Shown: positions 15,450-25,624, counted from the first letter of the stretch. The stretch: 64,000 nt of DNA from Allobosea sp. Leaf344 (GCF_001426225.1 NZ_LMRT01000013.1:520117-584116); one strand, 5' to 3'. The notes: generated by a model from the sequence alone, not told the origin. Made by a program: numbers and translations.

Positions 15450-15795
15450 TCGCAGCTCCCGCAGCCTGTTCCTGGACGCGCAACAGGTCCTGCATGATCT
15501 GGTTCGACAGGCCGACGCCGCCGGCCTTCTGCAGTTGCTGGGCATATTGCTGGGTCAGCTGCGATTTGAAGATGCCGCCGCCGGTCCCGTTCTCGCCGAG
15601 CGGACCTTCGCTGCCTTCGCCGGTGGCGAAGAGATGCTGCGTCATCTGCTCCAGGAACATGGTCTCGAAATCCTCGGCCTGTTGCTTGGCCTTGGCCTTG
15701 GCCGGATCCATCGCGGATTTCACCGCATCGAGCACGGTTCCGGCGGCGCCGAGCGCGAGTTTGGCCGCGGGAGCGGCGAGCAGGGCTGCGGTCAT
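15436..15795 (-). CDS. flgJ: Rod-binding protein, FlgJ N-terminal domain (CheL-like)
   Basis: A 119-residue protein containing AEDFETMFLEQMTQHLF and GGGIFKSQLTQQYAQQL, the rod-binding domain that makes up the N-terminal half of enteric FlgJ. There is no muramidase domain, as is normal in alphaproteobacteria. It caps and scaffolds rod assembly in the periplasm. The ATG at 15795 overlaps the flgI stop by one base (TGATG), a clear sign of translational coupling; a GTG one codon earlier is possible. It sits second in the flgI-flgJ-flgN operon. Confidence 0.88.
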   Translation of the reverse strand: MTAALLAAPAAKLALGAAGTVLDAVKSAMDPAKAKAKQQAEDFETMFLEQMTQHLFATGEGSEGPLGENGTGGGIFKSQLTQQYAQQLQKAGGVGLSNQIMQDLLRVQEQAAGAANVGR

Positions 15796-16928
15796 CACAT
15801 CACCTCGATTTCAGCCTGCAGGGCACCTGCGGACTTGATGGCCTGGAGTATGGAGATCAGGTCGCGCGGACCGATGCCCAGCGCGTTGAGCCCGTCGACG
15901 AGCTCGGCCAGGGTCACGGTGTCGCGCACGAGGGCGAGCTTGTTGCCGCCCTGCGTATCGACCTTCACATTGGTCTGCGGCGTCACCACCGTCCGGCCCT
16001 CGGCCAGCGGGTTGGGCTGGCTGACCTGCGGCTGCTCGCTGATGGTGACGGTGAGGTTGCCCTGCGCCACCGCGACGGTGGAGACGCGGACCTCCTTGCC
16101 CATCACGATGATGCCGGAGCGCTCGTCGATCACGATGCGGGCGAGCTGGTCCGGCTCGATCTTGAGCTGCTCGATATCGGTGAGCATGCGGATCATGTTG
16201 CCCTGGAAGCGCGGCGGGATCTGCAGCACCACGGTCGAGGGATCGGTCGGCTCCGCCGCCTCGCCGCCCAGGAAATCATTGATCGCCGCCGCCATGCGGC
16301 GCGCTGTGGTGAAATCCGGATTGCGCAGCGAGAGGCGCAGCGTCTTCAGCTTGTTCAGGGCGAAGTCGATCTCGCGCTCGACGAGGCCGCCATTGGCGAT
16401 GCGCCCCACGGTGGGGACGCCGCGCGTGATCTTGCTGGCCTCGCCCTCGGCGGAAAAGCCGGCGATCGCCACCGGGCCCTGCGACACCGCATAGACCTCG
16501 CCATCGGCGCCGAGCAGCGGCGTCGCCAGCAGGGTGCCGCCCTGCAGCGATTTCGCGTCGCCGAGCGCGGAAACGGTGACGTCCAGCCGCGTGCCCTGGG
16601 TGGCGAAGGGCGGCAGGTTGGCCGTGACCATCACCGCCGCGACATTGGCCGTGCGCATATTGGCGCCGCGCGTATTGACGCCGAGGCGCTCCAGCATCGC
16701 CTGCAGCGACTGCTTGGTGAAGGGGGCGTTGTTCAGCGTGTCGCCGGTGCCGTTCAGGCCGACGACGATGCCATAGCCCAGGATCTGGTTGGTGCGGACG
16801 CCTTCGACCGAGGCGAGATCCTTGATCCGCGACAGGGCCTCGGCCGGCCCCGATGCGAGGACGGCGCCCAGCGCCAGCAGCGCCGCCAGCGGTCTCAGCA
16901 GGGTCGGGAAGGCGGGCAGGTTGAACAT
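15795..16928 (-). CDS. flgI: Flagellar P-ring protein FlgI
   Basis: A 377-residue protein with an N-terminal signal peptide (hydrophobic residues 8-30, cleavage expected after ASGPAEA) and typical FlgI blocks: SRIKDLASVEGVRTNQILGY, GYGIVVGLNGTGDTLNNAPF and FTKQSLQAMLERLGV. FlgI assembles in the peptidoglycan layer around the rod. Separation of flgI from flgH (47332) is common in this class. It is divergent from fliX; the shared 224-base gap carries the palindrome at 17074 and a CtrA-like box at 17096. Confidence 0.96.
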   Translation of the reverse strand: MFNLPAFPTLLRPLAALLALGAVLASGPAEALSRIKDLASVEGVRTNQILGYGIVVGLNGTGDTLNNAPFTKQSLQAMLERLGVNTRGANMRTANVAAVMVTANLPPFATQGTRLDVTVSALGDAKSLQGGTLLATPLLGADGEVYAVSQGPVAIAGFSAEGEASKITRGVPTVGRIANGGLVEREIDFALNKLKTLRLSLRNPDFTTARRMAAAINDFLGGEAAEPTDPSTVVLQIPPRFQGNMIRMLTDIEQLKIEPDQLARIVIDERSGIIVMGKEVRVSTVAVAQGNLTVTISEQPQVSQPNPLAEGRTVVTPQTNVKVDTQGGNKLALVRDTVTLAELVDGLNALGIGPRDLISILQAIKSAGALQAEIEVM

Positions 16929-17073
16929 GCAGTCACCGGTCGGAGGGCATCATCCGGTCCTGCCTTGCGAAGCCCGTGCCATGCCCGGACAAATGGAAAC
17001 ACGTGCTTTATCAGTTGTTTGGATTTCCGGTTCAGGCTCTGCGGCAGGGAGCGGGCCCTGTCGTTCCTGCCGG

Positions 17074-17092
17074 GCCGGCAGTTTTTGCCGGG
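17074..17092. promoter_or_regulatory. Palindrome (G)CCGGCA-N5-TGCCGG(G) between flgI and fliX
   Basis: A 6-bp perfect inverted repeat with a 5-bp centre (GTTTT), the second copy of the flagellar palindrome. It lies 3 bases from the CtrA-like box at 17096 in the divergent flgI/fliX control region. Confidence 0.65.
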
Positions 17093-17095
17093 CGG

Positions 17096-17112
17096 TTTAC
17101 CGGCTGTTAACC
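17096..17112 (+). promoter_or_regulatory. CtrA-like box upstream of fliX
   Basis: TTTACC-GGCTG-TTAACC, one mismatch from the CtrA consensus TTAACC-N5-TTAACC, oriented toward fliX and about 40 bases before its start. In Caulobacter fliX is under CtrA control. Confidence 0.55.
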
Positions 17113-17152
17113 CTGGCGCCGCCTAGTTGGCGGCAGGATTTGCGAGGCCGCC

Positions 17153-17572
17153 ATGATCAGGATCGACCAGCGCGCGCCCGTCATCGGCACCAACGCCGCC
17201 CATGCGGCGCGGCGCAGCGGCGGGGCGGCGTTCACGCTACCCGGCAAGACGGCGTCCAGCGCCGGCGCGAGCGCGTCCCAGGCCTTGAGCGCAGCCGGGC
17301 CGCTCGACACGCTGATCGCCCTGCAGGCCGATGAGGAGCCGGGCGAGCGCAAGCGGCGCCAGGCCCGGCGCGGCCATGATCTGCTGGACGGGCTCGATCG
17401 GCTGAAGGCCGCGCTGCTCGGCGGACGGGTGCAGCTCTCGGAGCTGGAGCGGCTGAAGACCATGCTCTCGGCACGGCGCGAGACGACCGACGACCCGCGC
17501 CTCGACGAGGTGCTGGCGCATATCGAGCTGCGCGCCGCGGTGGAGCTGGCGAAGCTGCAGCGGCAGCGCTGA
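17153..17572 (+). CDS. fliX: Flagellar assembly regulator FliX
   Basis: A 139-residue protein, MIRIDQRAPVIGTNAAHAAR at the start and HIELRAAVELAKLQRQR at the end, both FliX-like, with the conserved LLDGLDRLKAALLGGRV core. In Caulobacter, FliX couples early basal-body assembly to the activity of the sigma-54 activator FlbD. No flbD gene is in this window, but the palindromes described here are candidate FlbD sites. The gene is divergent from flgI and convergent with the cupin gene, whose end is 13 bases away. Confidence 0.85.
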   Translation: MIRIDQRAPVIGTNAAHAARRSGGAAFTLPGKTASSAGASASQALSAAGPLDTLIALQADEEPGERKRRQARRGHDLLDGLDRLKAALLGGRVQLSELERLKTMLSARRETTDDPRLDEVLAHIELRAAVELAKLQRQR

Positions 17573-17585
17573 CGCCGCCGCGCGC

Positions 17586-18131
17586 CTAGCGGATGAACTG
17601 GTCGGCGTAATCGGCACCCAGCCCGTTGGCGGCGTAATGCGCGCGGCACTTGTCGAGTCTGGTGAAGACGTCGTCATAGCCGAGGCATTTGCCGTCCGGA
17701 TCGACATAGATCATCGCGCCATTGACTTGGAACATGGTGATCATCTCCTCGGTGTCTGGGTCGACGACCAGCGTATGCGTCTCGCCCGGCGCCTCATAGA
17801 CATAGGCGCCCTCGGTCGCGACCCAATCATGCTCGAGATAGCGCCACTGGCCCTTCAGCACATAGCCATGCACCGGCTGCGGGTGGCGGTGGCGGGAAAG
17901 CACGCCGGCGCGGCGGACACGCAGCAGGTTCATCCAATAGCCGCGGGTCACGCTCAGGCAGAGCGGACGGAACCAGACATTGTCGTCGACGGGGACCCAG
18001 ACGCGCTCATCCTGCGGGATGACGTTCGGGACGATCAGCTCCGGCGGCGAATCCTTCGGCTGGGGGTGGCGATAGGGCGTCCAGCGCTCGGCATCGGAGG
18101 CGGCGACCGGGATGGGGCTGACCTTGTTCAT
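17586..18131 (-). CDS. Cupin protein, 2,4'-dihydroxyacetophenone dioxygenase family
   Basis: A 181-residue cupin. The ATG at 18131 follows GGGAG by 8 bases and is preferred over in-frame upstream codons. The first cupin motif is seen in SRHRHPQPVHGYVLKGQW (His cluster for metal binding), followed by YVYEAPGETHTLVV, which supplies the second-motif histidine. Overall this resembles the DAD family of ring-side-chain cleaving dioxygenases and ChrR-like cupins. It lies downstream of an SDR gene on the same strand (118-base gap), so they may act on one substrate. The true substrate cannot be read from the sequence. Confidence 0.7.
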   Translation of the reverse strand: MNKVSPIPVAASDAERWTPYRHPQPKDSPPELIVPNVIPQDERVWVPVDDNVWFRPLCLSVTRGYWMNLLRVRRAGVLSRHRHPQPVHGYVLKGQWRYLEHDWVATEGAYVYEAPGETHTLVVDPDTEEMITMFQVNGAMIYVDPDGKCLGYDDVFTRLDKCRAHYAANGLGADYADQFIR

Positions 18132-18249
18132 GGCGTAAACTCCCTGTGACATCTGTCGGCTGAGGCCGATCATAGGTCCCGCAGGCAAGGCGGGAAAGCT
18201 GGCGAACCGATTCAAGCGACGGCAGGAAACCCTTGCCGCAGCAGGCGTT

Positions 18250-18969
18250 TCAGACGGCGAGATAGCCGCCGTCGACCGGCAGGATGGCGCCGGTTACGAA
18301 GCCCGCCGCCTCCGAGAGCAGGAAGGCGATGGCCCCGCCGACATCGCCCGGCTCGCCCCAGCGGCCCATCGGCGTCCGGGCGAGGATCGGGGCCGAGCGG
18401 GCGCTGTCCTCGACCAGCGGCCGGGTCAGCTCCGTGGCGATCCAGCCCGGCGCCACCGCATTGACGCGGATGCCGTCGCCGGCCCAGGCGGCGGCCAGCG
18501 ATTTGGTGAGCTGGCCGATCGCGCCCTTGGAGGCGGCATAGCCCGGCGCGAAGGCCGAGCCGTGGAAGGTCAGCATCGAGGCGATGTTGACGATCGCGCC
18601 GCCGCTCTGGCCTTCCGCTTTTGCCGCGAGCTTGGGCTTGGCGGCGAGGCACATCCGCATGGTGCCGTTGAGATTGACCTCGATGGTCTGACGGAACCGG
18701 TCGATCTCGAATTCCAGCCCGTTGCGCTGGATCATCCCGGCGCAATTCACCAGTGCGTCGATGCGCGGGCAGCCGGCCACCAGCGCCGCGACCTGCTCGT
18801 CGCTGGTGACGTCAAGCCGGGCGTGCCGGATGGCCGAATGAGCCGGCGCGGCCGCGACCTCGGCCTCGGTCAACCCCGTCGCCAGCACCTCATATCCGGA
18901 TTTGGCCAGAGCGAGCGCGGCTCCGGCGCCGATGCCGCGCGCGCCGCCCGTGACGATTGCGAATTTCAT
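18250..18969 (-). CDS. Short-chain dehydrogenase/reductase (SDR)
   Basis: A 239-residue classical SDR. The NAD(P)-binding TGGARGIG motif is at residues 7-14, NCAG at 75-78, a catalytic Ser at 131, and YAASK with Tyr144/Lys148. The C-terminal VTGAILPVDGGYLAV is the usual FabG-like end. The start is taken at MKFAIVTGG (18969); an ATG five codons upstream is an alternative. It is probably transcribed with the cupin gene downstream. Substrate is not determined; a role in catabolism of a hydroxy-acid or sugar is plausible but unproven. Confidence 0.82.
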   Translation of the reverse strand: MKFAIVTGGARGIGAGAALALAKSGYEVLATGLTEAEVAAAPAHSAIRHARLDVTSDEQVAALVAGCPRIDALVNCAGMIQRNGLEFEIDRFRQTIEVNLNGTMRMCLAAKPKLAAKAEGQSGGAIVNIASMLTFHGSAFAPGYAASKGAIGQLTKSLAAAWAGDGIRVNAVAPGWIATELTRPLVEDSARSAPILARTPMGRWGEPGDVGGAIAFLLSEAAGFVTGAILPVDGGYLAV

Positions 18970-19214
18970 GATCGGCGGATCCATCGGCTGACAGGGATGC
19001 TCTGTCCTTCAATAGGACGGAAGACGCGAAGGGGGCCAGAGCCCGGCGCGCTGTGGCGGGGATGCTCGTGCCGCACGGCCGCCGCCCCCTTTCCGCCGAA
19101 AGCCGCGCTTCCCCCTGCGCCCGGAACCCGCTAGGAAGCGGCCAACCCGCCTGCGGCGTCGCTGTCGCAGCGCCGGGACCGTTTCAGTCTGGCCAGCATC
19201 AGGGGTCGTTTCAC

Positions 19215-20429
19215 ATGAACAAGATCAAGGTCGCCAATCCCGTCGTCGACATGGACGGCGACGAGATGACCCGTATCATCTGGCAGAAGATCAAGGACAC
19301 GCTGATCTTCCCCTATCTCGACCTCGAGCTGGATTATTACGATCTCTCGGTCGAGAACCGCGACGCGACCGACGACCAGGTCACCATCGACGCCGCCAAC
19401 GCCACCAAGAAGCATGGCGTGGCCGTGAAATGCGCGACCATCACCCCCGACGAAGGCCGGGTGAAGGAATTCAATCTGAAGCAGATGTGGAAGAGCCCGA
19501 ACGGCACGATCCGCAACATCCTCGGCGGCGTGATCTTCCGCGAGCCGATCATCTGCAAGAACGTGCCGCGCCTCGTGCCGGGCTGGACCCAGCCGATCGT
19601 GATCGGCCGCCACGCCTACGGCGACCAGTACCGCGCCACGGATTTCAAATTCCCGGGCAAGGGCACGCTCTCGATCAAGTTCGTCGGCGAGGACGGCAAG
19701 ATCATCGAGAAGGAGGTCTTCAAGGCCCCCGAGGCCGGCGTCGCCATGGCGATGTACAATCTCGACGAATCGATCCGCGATTTCGCGCGGGCCTCGCTGA
19801 ATTACGGGCTGATCCGGAAGTATCCGGTCTATCTCTCGACCAAGAACACCATCCTCAAGACCTATGACGGGCGCTTCAAGGACATTTTCGAGGAGATCTA
19901 CCAAGCCGAGTTCAAGGCGGAATTCGACAAGCTCGGCATCACCTACGAGCATCGCCTGATCGACGACATGGTGGCCTCCGCGATGAAGTGGTCGGGCGGC
20001 TATGTCTGGGCCTGCAAGAACTATGATGGCGACGTGCAGTCCGACACGGTGGCCCAGGGCTTCGGCTCGCTCGGCCTGATGACCTCGGTGCTGATGACGC
20101 CGGATGGCAAGACCGTCGAGGCCGAGGCCGCGCATGGCACGGTGACCCGCCATTACCGCGAGCACCAGAAGGGCAAGGAGACCTCGACCAACTCCATCGC
20201 CTCGATCTTCGCCTGGACCCGTGGCCTCGCCCACCGCGCCAAGCTGGACGGCAATGCCGAGCTCGCCCGCTTCGCGACGCTGCTCGAGAAGGTCACCGTC
20301 GACACCGTCGAGGCCGGCGACATGACCAAGGACCTCGCCCTCCTGGTCGGCGCCGAGCAGAAATGGCTCTCGACCACCGGCTTCCTCGAGAAGGTCAGCG
20401 AGAACATGAAGAAGGCCATGGCCGCCTGA
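19215..20429 (+). CDS. icd: NADP-dependent isocitrate dehydrogenase (eukaryote-like type)
   Basis: A 404-residue enzyme with the sequence of the homodimeric eukaryote-like NADP-IDH family common in rhizobia: [16 protein letters not shown] at the start, [19 protein letters not shown] in the substrate-binding region and [14 protein letters not shown] near the NADP site. It oxidises isocitrate to 2-oxoglutarate in the TCA cycle. The ATG at 19215 is preferred over an open extension from 19053 because it fits the family N-terminus and follows AGGGG. It is monocistronic, with a strong terminator at 20471. Confidence 0.96.
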   Translation: MNKIKVANPVVDMDGDEMTRIIWQKIKDTLIFPYLDLELDYYDLSVENRDATDDQVTIDAANATKKHGVAVKCATITPDEGRVKEFNLKQMWKSPNGTIRNILGGVIFREPIICKNVPRLVPGWTQPIVIGRHAYGDQYRATDFKFPGKGTLSIKFVGEDGKIIEKEVFKAPEAGVAMAMYNLDESIRDFARASLNYGLIRKYPVYLSTKNTILKTYDGRFKDIFEEIYQAEFKAEFDKLGITYEHRLIDDMVASAMKWSGGYVWACKNYDGDVQSDTVAQGFGSLGLMTSVLMTPDGKTVEAEAAHGTVTRHYREHQKGKETSTNSIASIFAWTRGLAHRAKLDGNAELARFATLLEKVTVDTVEAGDMTKDLALLVGAEQKWLSTTGFLEKVSENMKKAMAA

Positions 20430-20470
20430 GCCGGGAACTCCTGAAAACAGGCGTCTTGCCGAACAGACCG

Positions 20471-20497
20471 AGCCCGGCCAGACTGGCCGGGCTTTTT
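20471..20497 (+). terminator. Intrinsic terminator of icd
   Basis: AGCCCGGCCA-GAC-TGGCCGGGCT followed by a run of T, 42 bases after the icd stop. Confidence 0.92.
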
Positions 20498-20520
20498 CAT
20501 GGGCATGGGAGAAGGCAGCG

Positions 20521-20982
20521 ATGGCAGAGGCCGAGACGATCACCGGCGGGTGCCAATGCGGGGCGGTGCGCTATCGGTTGAAGCGCTCGCCGAAAGAGGT
20601 CTCGGTGTGCTTTTGCCGGATGTGCCAGAAGGCGGTGGGCGGCTATTTCGGCGCCTATGCCAGTATTGCGACCGCCGATTTGGAGTGGACCAAGGTCGCG
20701 CCGGCCATCTTCGCCTCCTCCGAGGCTGCCGAGCGCGGCTTCTGCCCGTCCTGCGGCACGCCGCTGACCTTCGCCTATACTGGCACAGGCAGGACCTCGG
20801 TCAGCGCGGGCAGCCTGGACGACCCTGCCCACCATCCGCCGACCATCGCCTACGGCATCGAGGGCCGGCCGCGTTGGTTCGACGAGCTCTGCCGCCTGCA
20901 AGGCACGCGCACGGAGGACGACATTCCAGAGCAGGACAGAGCGCGCTATCGCTCGCGCCAGCATCCGGACCACGAGGTCTGA
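20521..20982 (+). CDS. GFA family (zinc-binding, formaldehyde-activating enzyme-like) protein
   Basis: A 153-residue protein with the zinc-ligand pattern of the Gfa/CENP-V family: C11-x-C13, C30-x-C32-x2-C35 and C75-x2-C78. Other members include S-(hydroxymethyl)glutathione synthase, but most are of unknown substrate. It is soluble, with no signal peptide. The gene starts 23 bases after the icd terminator and stands alone. Confidence 0.85.
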   Translation: MAEAETITGGCQCGAVRYRLKRSPKEVSVCFCRMCQKAVGGYFGAYASIATADLEWTKVAPAIFASSEAAERGFCPSCGTPLTFAYTGTGRTSVSAGSLDDPAHHPPTIAYGIEGRPRWFDELCRLQGTRTEDDIPEQDRARYRSRQHPDHEV

Positions 20983-21210
20983 GCGCGGCATTGGCGCTGC
21001 GTCGAACGTAAGGATTGACTGCACCCCAAGCCGCGCGACCTCTCGTCTTCAGGCGGATCCGGTTACAGGCGTCGTGTTGAAAGCGAGACTGCGGAGGAAC
21101 CGTGATCGGCCGGCACTCGGACCAGCTTCCGGTGGCTCTGGCGCGGGCGTGGTGCGCGAGAGGGAGCCGCGCATGATGGCGCGACCGGGCGGCGATGAAG
21201 GGGAGGCGAG

Positions 21211-21722
21211 GTGAGCGTCCGGCTATGCGAGATCACCAAGGCGACCGTTCGCGCGGTCTGCGCCCTCGAGGTTCGTGACGAGCAGAAGCAAACCTCTACA
21301 TCAACTCTCCCGGCGGCGTCGTCACCAGCGGCTTCGCCATGTACGATACGATGCAGTACATCCAGTCCCCCATCCACACCTTGTGCATGGGTACGGCCTG
21401 GTCGATGGGGTCTTTTCTCCTGATGGCGGGCCAGCCGGGTGAGCGGGTCGCCCTGCCCAATGCCAGCATCCTGGTCCATCAGCCATCGGGCGGATGCAAG
21501 GGGCAAGCCTCCGACATGGTCATCCATGTCGAGGAAATCAGAAAAACCAAGGAGCGCATGACGAGGCTCTATGCGCAGCATTGCCGACGTCCCTATCGGG
21601 ATTTCGAGCAGGCGATGGATCGCGACCGCTTCATGTCGGCGGAAGAGGCATTGGAGTGGGGCCTGATCGACCGCATCGTCCAGAAAAGCGAGACCGAAGG
21701 GGCGACGCTCCAGCCGCACTGA
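21211..21722 (+). pseudogene. Broken clpP-like protease gene
   Basis: From 21291 the frame reads [20 protein letters not shown], then [14 protein letters not shown] with the catalytic serine (base 21402) and ILVHQPSGG with the catalytic histidine: clearly ClpP. In this frame a stop lies at 21276. The preceding residues [10 protein letters not shown], which fit the ClpP segment before LYINSPGG, are in a different frame (from 21211), so a frameshift near 21283-21292 has separated them. About 60 N-terminal residues normal for ClpP are unrecognisable. The remaining 3' part could still be translated from the ATG at 21339 but lacks the N-terminal gate loops. A decayed extra clpP paralogue is the simplest reading. 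Confidence 0.72.
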
Positions 21723-21815
21723 CGATCAAGCGTGCGGCCAAACCCTCATGCTTCCCCCACGGCAACCTGCTCTCGCAACGGGAGAAGGCGACAGAGGTGG
21801 CGGTCGTCGCGCGCT

Positions 21816-22481
21816 TCACTCGATCGTCACGGCCTGCCTCGCCAGCACGAGCACCCCGCTCAACGGCGCCTCCATGACATAGCGCAGCTCATAGGCGCCG
21901 GGCTGGTCCGGCGCTTCCAGCGTCGCCTCGATGTTCTCATGGGGGTAGAAGAGCGGGCCGGTCGCCTCGGCCGGCGATCCCGGCGGAACCAGCACCACCC
22001 GGTCGCGCTCGCCATTGGGGCCGATGCCGCGGACAGCGAAACTGGCGCCGCGCCGGATCCGGGCCGGCGCCGCGACCGTGGCGCTGGGCTCGGTGGTGGA
22101 CAGCGGCTGGCGCAGCAGGATGGCGGGGGCGCCGCCGCGATCGGCCGTCAGCCGCAACTCATAGGCTCCGGCCAGGCCGGGCAATGGCAGCGAAGCCATG
22201 CTGCGCGGCCCGAGTTCGACCACCACGATCGCCTTGTCGGCGGGGTCGTCCGGACGGGCGATGGCGAGGCGGGCGCCCGGCGGCGCGCTTCTGACCCCGA
22301 CCGTGAGCGGCGCGCCGGCCATGGCCTGGCGCGAGGCCGAGAGGGCGGGGAGCTCGGGGGCGCGCCGCGGCTGGCCCTGGACGGAGGTCGAGGCGAGGCC
22401 GACGGACAGCCAGGCGGCGGCGAGGCCGGCGAGAGCGGCACGAAGCGCGAAAGCCCGTGCCGGCCATGGCCGCGCCGTCAC
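21816..22481 (-). CDS. Exported protein with Ig-like repeats
   Basis: A 221-residue protein. A GTG at 22481, four bases after the alaS stop, is the most likely start. It has an N-terminal hydrophobic segment (about residues 13-30), so it is exported or membrane-anchored. Two similar beta-rich stretches follow, each ending in a GAYELR-type motif (GAYELRLTADRGG and GAYELRYVMEAP). This pattern occurs in Ig-like C-terminal regions of some VWA-domain and lipoprotein-like proteins of this order. It is probably co-transcribed with alaS, but no functional link is evident. Function unknown. Confidence 0.6.
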   Translation of the reverse strand: MTARPWPARAFALRAALAGLAAAWLSVGLASTSVQGQPRRAPELPALSASRQAMAGAPLTVGVRSAPPGARLAIARPDDPADKAIVVVELGPRSMASLPLPGLAGAYELRLTADRGGAPAILLRQPLSTTEPSATVAAPARIRRGASFAVRGIGPNGERDRVVLVPPGSPAEATGPLFYPHENIEATLEAPDQPGAYELRYVMEAPLSGVLVLARQAVTIE

Positions 22482-22485
22482 CGGC

Positions 22486-25128
22486 TCACCCCATCGCCGC
22501 GGCCACGGCGTCCAGCGCGGCCTGCGCCTTGTCGCCATCGGGGCCGCCGGCCTGGGCCATGTCGCGCCGGCCGCCGCCGCCCTTGCCGCCGAGCTGTTCG
22601 GAGGCGGCGCGCACCAGCGCCACGGCATCGAAGCGCTCCGTCATATCCGGCGTGACGCCGACGACGACGCCGGCCTTGCCATCCTCCGCGACGCCGATGA
22701 TCGCGACGACGCCGGAGCCGATGCGGGCCTTGGCCTCGTCGGCCAGGCTCTTCAGATCCTTCATCTCGACCCCGGTGACGGCGCGGGCCAGCAGCTTCGT
22801 CCCGCCGATCTCGCGCACCGGATCCTCGGCGGCACCGCCGCCGCCCATGGCCAGCTTCTTGCGGGCCTCGGTCAGCTCGCGGTCGAGCTTGCGGCGTTCC
22901 TCGATCAGTGCCGCGAGCCTGGCCTCGGCCTCGCCGGCCGGAACCTTCAGCAGCGAGGCGAGACCGTGCAGACGGCGGCTGTCCTCGTTGAGCTGGCGGC
23001 GGGCGGCCGCACCGGTCATGGCTTCGAGACGGCGCACGCCAGAGGCGACGGCGCTTTCGCCGACGACGCTGATCATGCCGATATCGCCGGTGCGCAGCGC
23101 ATGGGTGCCGCCGCAGAGCTCGACCGAAAACGCCTTGCCGCCCTCATGGGTACCCATCGCGACGACGCGGACCTCGTCGCCATATTTCTCGCCGAACAAA
23201 GCGCGGGCGCCGGAGGCGATCGCCTCGTCGACGCTCATCAGCCGCGTGGTCACCGGCTCGTTGCGCAGCACGATGGCGTTGGCGATGTCCTCGACCTTGG
23301 CGAGCTCCGCCTCGCTGATCGGCTTGGGATGCGAGAAATCGAAGCGCAGCCGGTCGGGCGAGACCATCGAGCCCTTCTGCGCGACATGGTCGCCGAGCAC
23401 CAGGCGCAGCGCCTCGTGCAGCAGATGCGTGGCCGAATGATTGGCGCGGATCGCGGTGCGCCTGGCATGGTCGACGGCGAGCTCGACCGGCTGGCCGCGC
23501 TTCAGCTCGCCCTGCTTCACCGTGACGGCATGGGCGAAGACATCGCCCAGCTTCTTCTGCACGTCGCCGACCTCGGCGCTGGCCTGGGCGGCGCGGATCG
23601 TGCCGGTATCGCCGAGCTGGCCGCCGGATTCGCCGTAGAACGGCGTCTGGTTGAGGATCACCAGCCCGGTCTCGCCCTGGCCCAGCGTCTCGACCTCCTG
23701 ATTGTCCCTGATCAGCGCGGTGATGACGCCCTCGGCGCTCTCGGTGTCGTAGCCCAGGAATTCGGTGGCGCCGAGCCGGTCGCGCAGCGGGAACCAGAGC
23801 TTCTCGGTGGCGGCCTCGCCGGTGCCCGACCAGGCGGCGCGGGCCTTGGCCTTCTGCTGCTGCATGGCTGCGTCGAAACCCTCGGTGTCGACGGTGACGC
23901 CGCGGGCCCGCAGCGCATCCTGCGTCAGATCGAGCGGGAAGCCATAGGTGTCGTAGAGGGTGAAGGCGACATCGCCGCGCAGGCTCTGGCCGGCGACCAG
24001 ATCCTTCGAGGCGTCGTCGAGCAGCGAGAGGCCGCGCGCCAGCGTCGTGCGGAAGCGCGTCTCCTCGAGCTGCAGGGTCTCGGTGATCAGCGCCTCGGCG
24101 CGCAGCAGCTCGGGATAGGCTCGGCCCATCTCGCGGGTCAGCACCGGCACCAGCCTGTGCATCAGCGGATCCTTGGCGCCGAGCAGCTGCGCATGGCGCA
24201 TGCCGCGCCGCATGATCCGGCGCAGCACGTAGCCGCGCCCTTCATTCGAGGGCAGGACGCCATCGGCGATCAGGAAGGCCGAGCAGCGCAGATGGTCGGC
24301 GATGATGCGGTGGCTCGCCTTCATCGGGCCGTCCGACGAGACCGAGGTGAGATCGGCGATCGCCCGGATCAGCGCGGCGAAGAGATCGATCTCGTAATTG
24401 TCATGCGTGCCCTGCAGCACCGCGGCAATGCGCTCCAGCCCCATGCCGGTATCGATCGAGGGGCGCGGCAGATCGGTCCTGACCCCGCCGGCCGCCTCCT
24501 CATATTGCATGAAGACCAGGTTCCAGATCTCGATGAAGCGATCGCCATCCTCGTCGGGCGAGCCGGGCGGGCCGCCGGGGATGTGGTCGCCGTGATCGTA
24601 GAAGATCTCGGAGCAGGGGCCGCAGGGGCCGGTATCGCCCATGCGCCAGAAATTGTCGGAGGTGGGGATGCGGATGATCCGGGAATCGGGCAGCCCCGCG
24701 ATCTTCTTCCAGAGCGCATGCGCCTCGTCATCCTCGGAAAAGACGGTGACGGTCAGCTTGTCCTTAGGCAGCCCAAATTCGCGCGTGACCAGCGTCCAGG
24801 CATGGCTGATCGCCTGTTCCTTGAAGTAGTCGCCGAAGGAGAAATTCCCCAGCATCTCGAAGAAGGTGTGGTGGCGGGCGGTGTAGCCGACATTGTCGAG
24901 GTCGTTGTGCTTGCCGCCGGCGCGGACACATTTCTGGGCGGTGGTCGCCCTGACATAGGGCCGCTTCTCCTGGCCGGTGAAGACGTTCTTGAACTGCACC
25001 ATGCCGGAATTGGCGAACATCAGCGTCGGGTCGTTGCGCGGCACCAGCGGGCTCGACGGCACGACCTCATGGCCGGTCGACTTGAAATAATCCAGGAAGG
25101 TGGACCTAATCTCGTTGACGCCGCTCAT
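22486..25128 (-). CDS. alaS: Alanyl-tRNA synthetase
   Basis: An 880-residue class II synthetase. The N-terminal catalytic core is clear ([20 protein letters not shown], then [20 protein letters not shown]). The editing domain has the zinc-type HSATHLLH motif and [13 protein letters not shown], and the C-terminal oligomerisation region ends in a Gly-rich C-Ala segment. It charges tRNA-Ala and edits mischarged Ser and Gly. The length is normal for the family. It follows recA on the same strand, an order seen in many alphaproteobacteria, but with a 496-base gap between them. Confidence 0.98.
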   Translation of the reverse strand: MSGVNEIRSTFLDYFKSTGHEVVPSSPLVPRNDPTLMFANSGMVQFKNVFTGQEKRPYVRATTAQKCVRAGGKHNDLDNVGYTARHHTFFEMLGNFSFGDYFKEQAISHAWTLVTREFGLPKDKLTVTVFSEDDEAHALWKKIAGLPDSRIIRIPTSDNFWRMGDTGPCGPCSEIFYDHGDHIPGGPPGSPDEDGDRFIEIWNLVFMQYEEAAGGVRTDLPRPSIDTGMGLERIAAVLQGTHDNYEIDLFAALIRAIADLTSVSSDGPMKASHRIIADHLRCSAFLIADGVLPSNEGRGYVLRRIMRRGMRHAQLLGAKDPLMHRLVPVLTREMGRAYPELLRAEALITETLQLEETRFRTTLARGLSLLDDASKDLVAGQSLRGDVAFTLYDTYGFPLDLTQDALRARGVTVDTEGFDAAMQQQKAKARAAWSGTGEAATEKLWFPLRDRLGATEFLGYDTESAEGVITALIRDNQEVETLGQGETGLVILNQTPFYGESGGQLGDTGTIRAAQASAEVGDVQKKLGDVFAHAVTVKQGELKRGQPVELAVDHARRTAIRANHSATHLLHEALRLVLGDHVAQKGSMVSPDRLRFDFSHPKPISEAELAKVEDIANAIVLRNEPVTTRLMSVDEAIASGARALFGEKYGDEVRVVAMGTHEGGKAFSVELCGGTHALRTGDIGMISVVGESAVASGVRRLEAMTGAAARRQLNEDSRRLHGLASLLKVPAGEAEARLAALIEERRKLDRELTEARKKLAMGGGGAAEDPVREIGGTKLLARAVTGVEMKDLKSLADEAKARIGSGVVAIIGVAEDGKAGVVVGVTPDMTERFDAVALVRAASEQLGGKGGGGRRDMAQAGGPDGDKAQAALDAVAAAMG

Positions 25129-25624
25129 CGCTGTTTGCGCTCTGGTCTGGGGCAGGGTGGCCGGTCATCCGGCACGGGAACCCGCTTCTAGTCAGGCCGC
25201 GCGCGGCTGTCCAGAAATGGCGCGCTGCCGTGCATTTTTCACGATCGGCGCATCTTTCGCGATGGGGACATTTTCTACGGTGGGCGCATGAGGTCGGCCG
25301 GTCTGAGCCGCTGGCTATGCAAGCCCACCGAAGCGTCTCGCGCAGTAGTCGCCGGTTTAGCGCCGCCCTCACGCGCGGACGGTCTGTAGGCAGACCGCCC
25401 CTGCCTTGGTCCGCTGAAGCGCCGACCATCATGGGCGGAGCATCGCTTCATCGCGCGAGCCCCGAAAGCCGGGTCGTGGGCGCGGCGGGCCTGGCCGGAT
25501 CGAAAGCCAGGCGCGCCGCCCGGCTCGGGGCAGCGCCCGATGGATCCCGTCAGGCGGCAGCGCCGACCCGGCGCCGCCCTGTGGTATCGGCAGCAGCGGT
25601 CACGCCCGCGCCACCCGGCCCGGC
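25129..25624. other. 496-base gap between alaS and recA, no gene recognised
   Basis: No open frame here has a credible start and conserved content. A hairpin CGGTCTG-TAGG-CAGACCG lies near 25379-25396, too far from the recA stop to be its obvious terminator. The stretch presumably holds the alaS promoter and the recA 3' region. Confidence 0.5.

Noticed and set aside
17137..17153. TTGGCGGCAGGATTTGC before fliX as a sigma-54 promoter
   Set aside because: The GG-to-GC spacing is 11 instead of 10, and it is too close to the start codon.
20162..20631. CCAGAAGG cores inside icd (about 20162) and the Gfa-like gene (about 20622)
   Set aside because: They lie within coding sequence, not before start codons, so they are taken as background matches to the leader hairpin core.
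22198..25191. 997-codon plus-strand open frame over alaS
   Set aside because: It lies opposite alaS, has the Arg/Gly/Ala/Asp-rich composition of an antisense shadow in GC-rich DNA, and has no ribosome-binding site or family motif.
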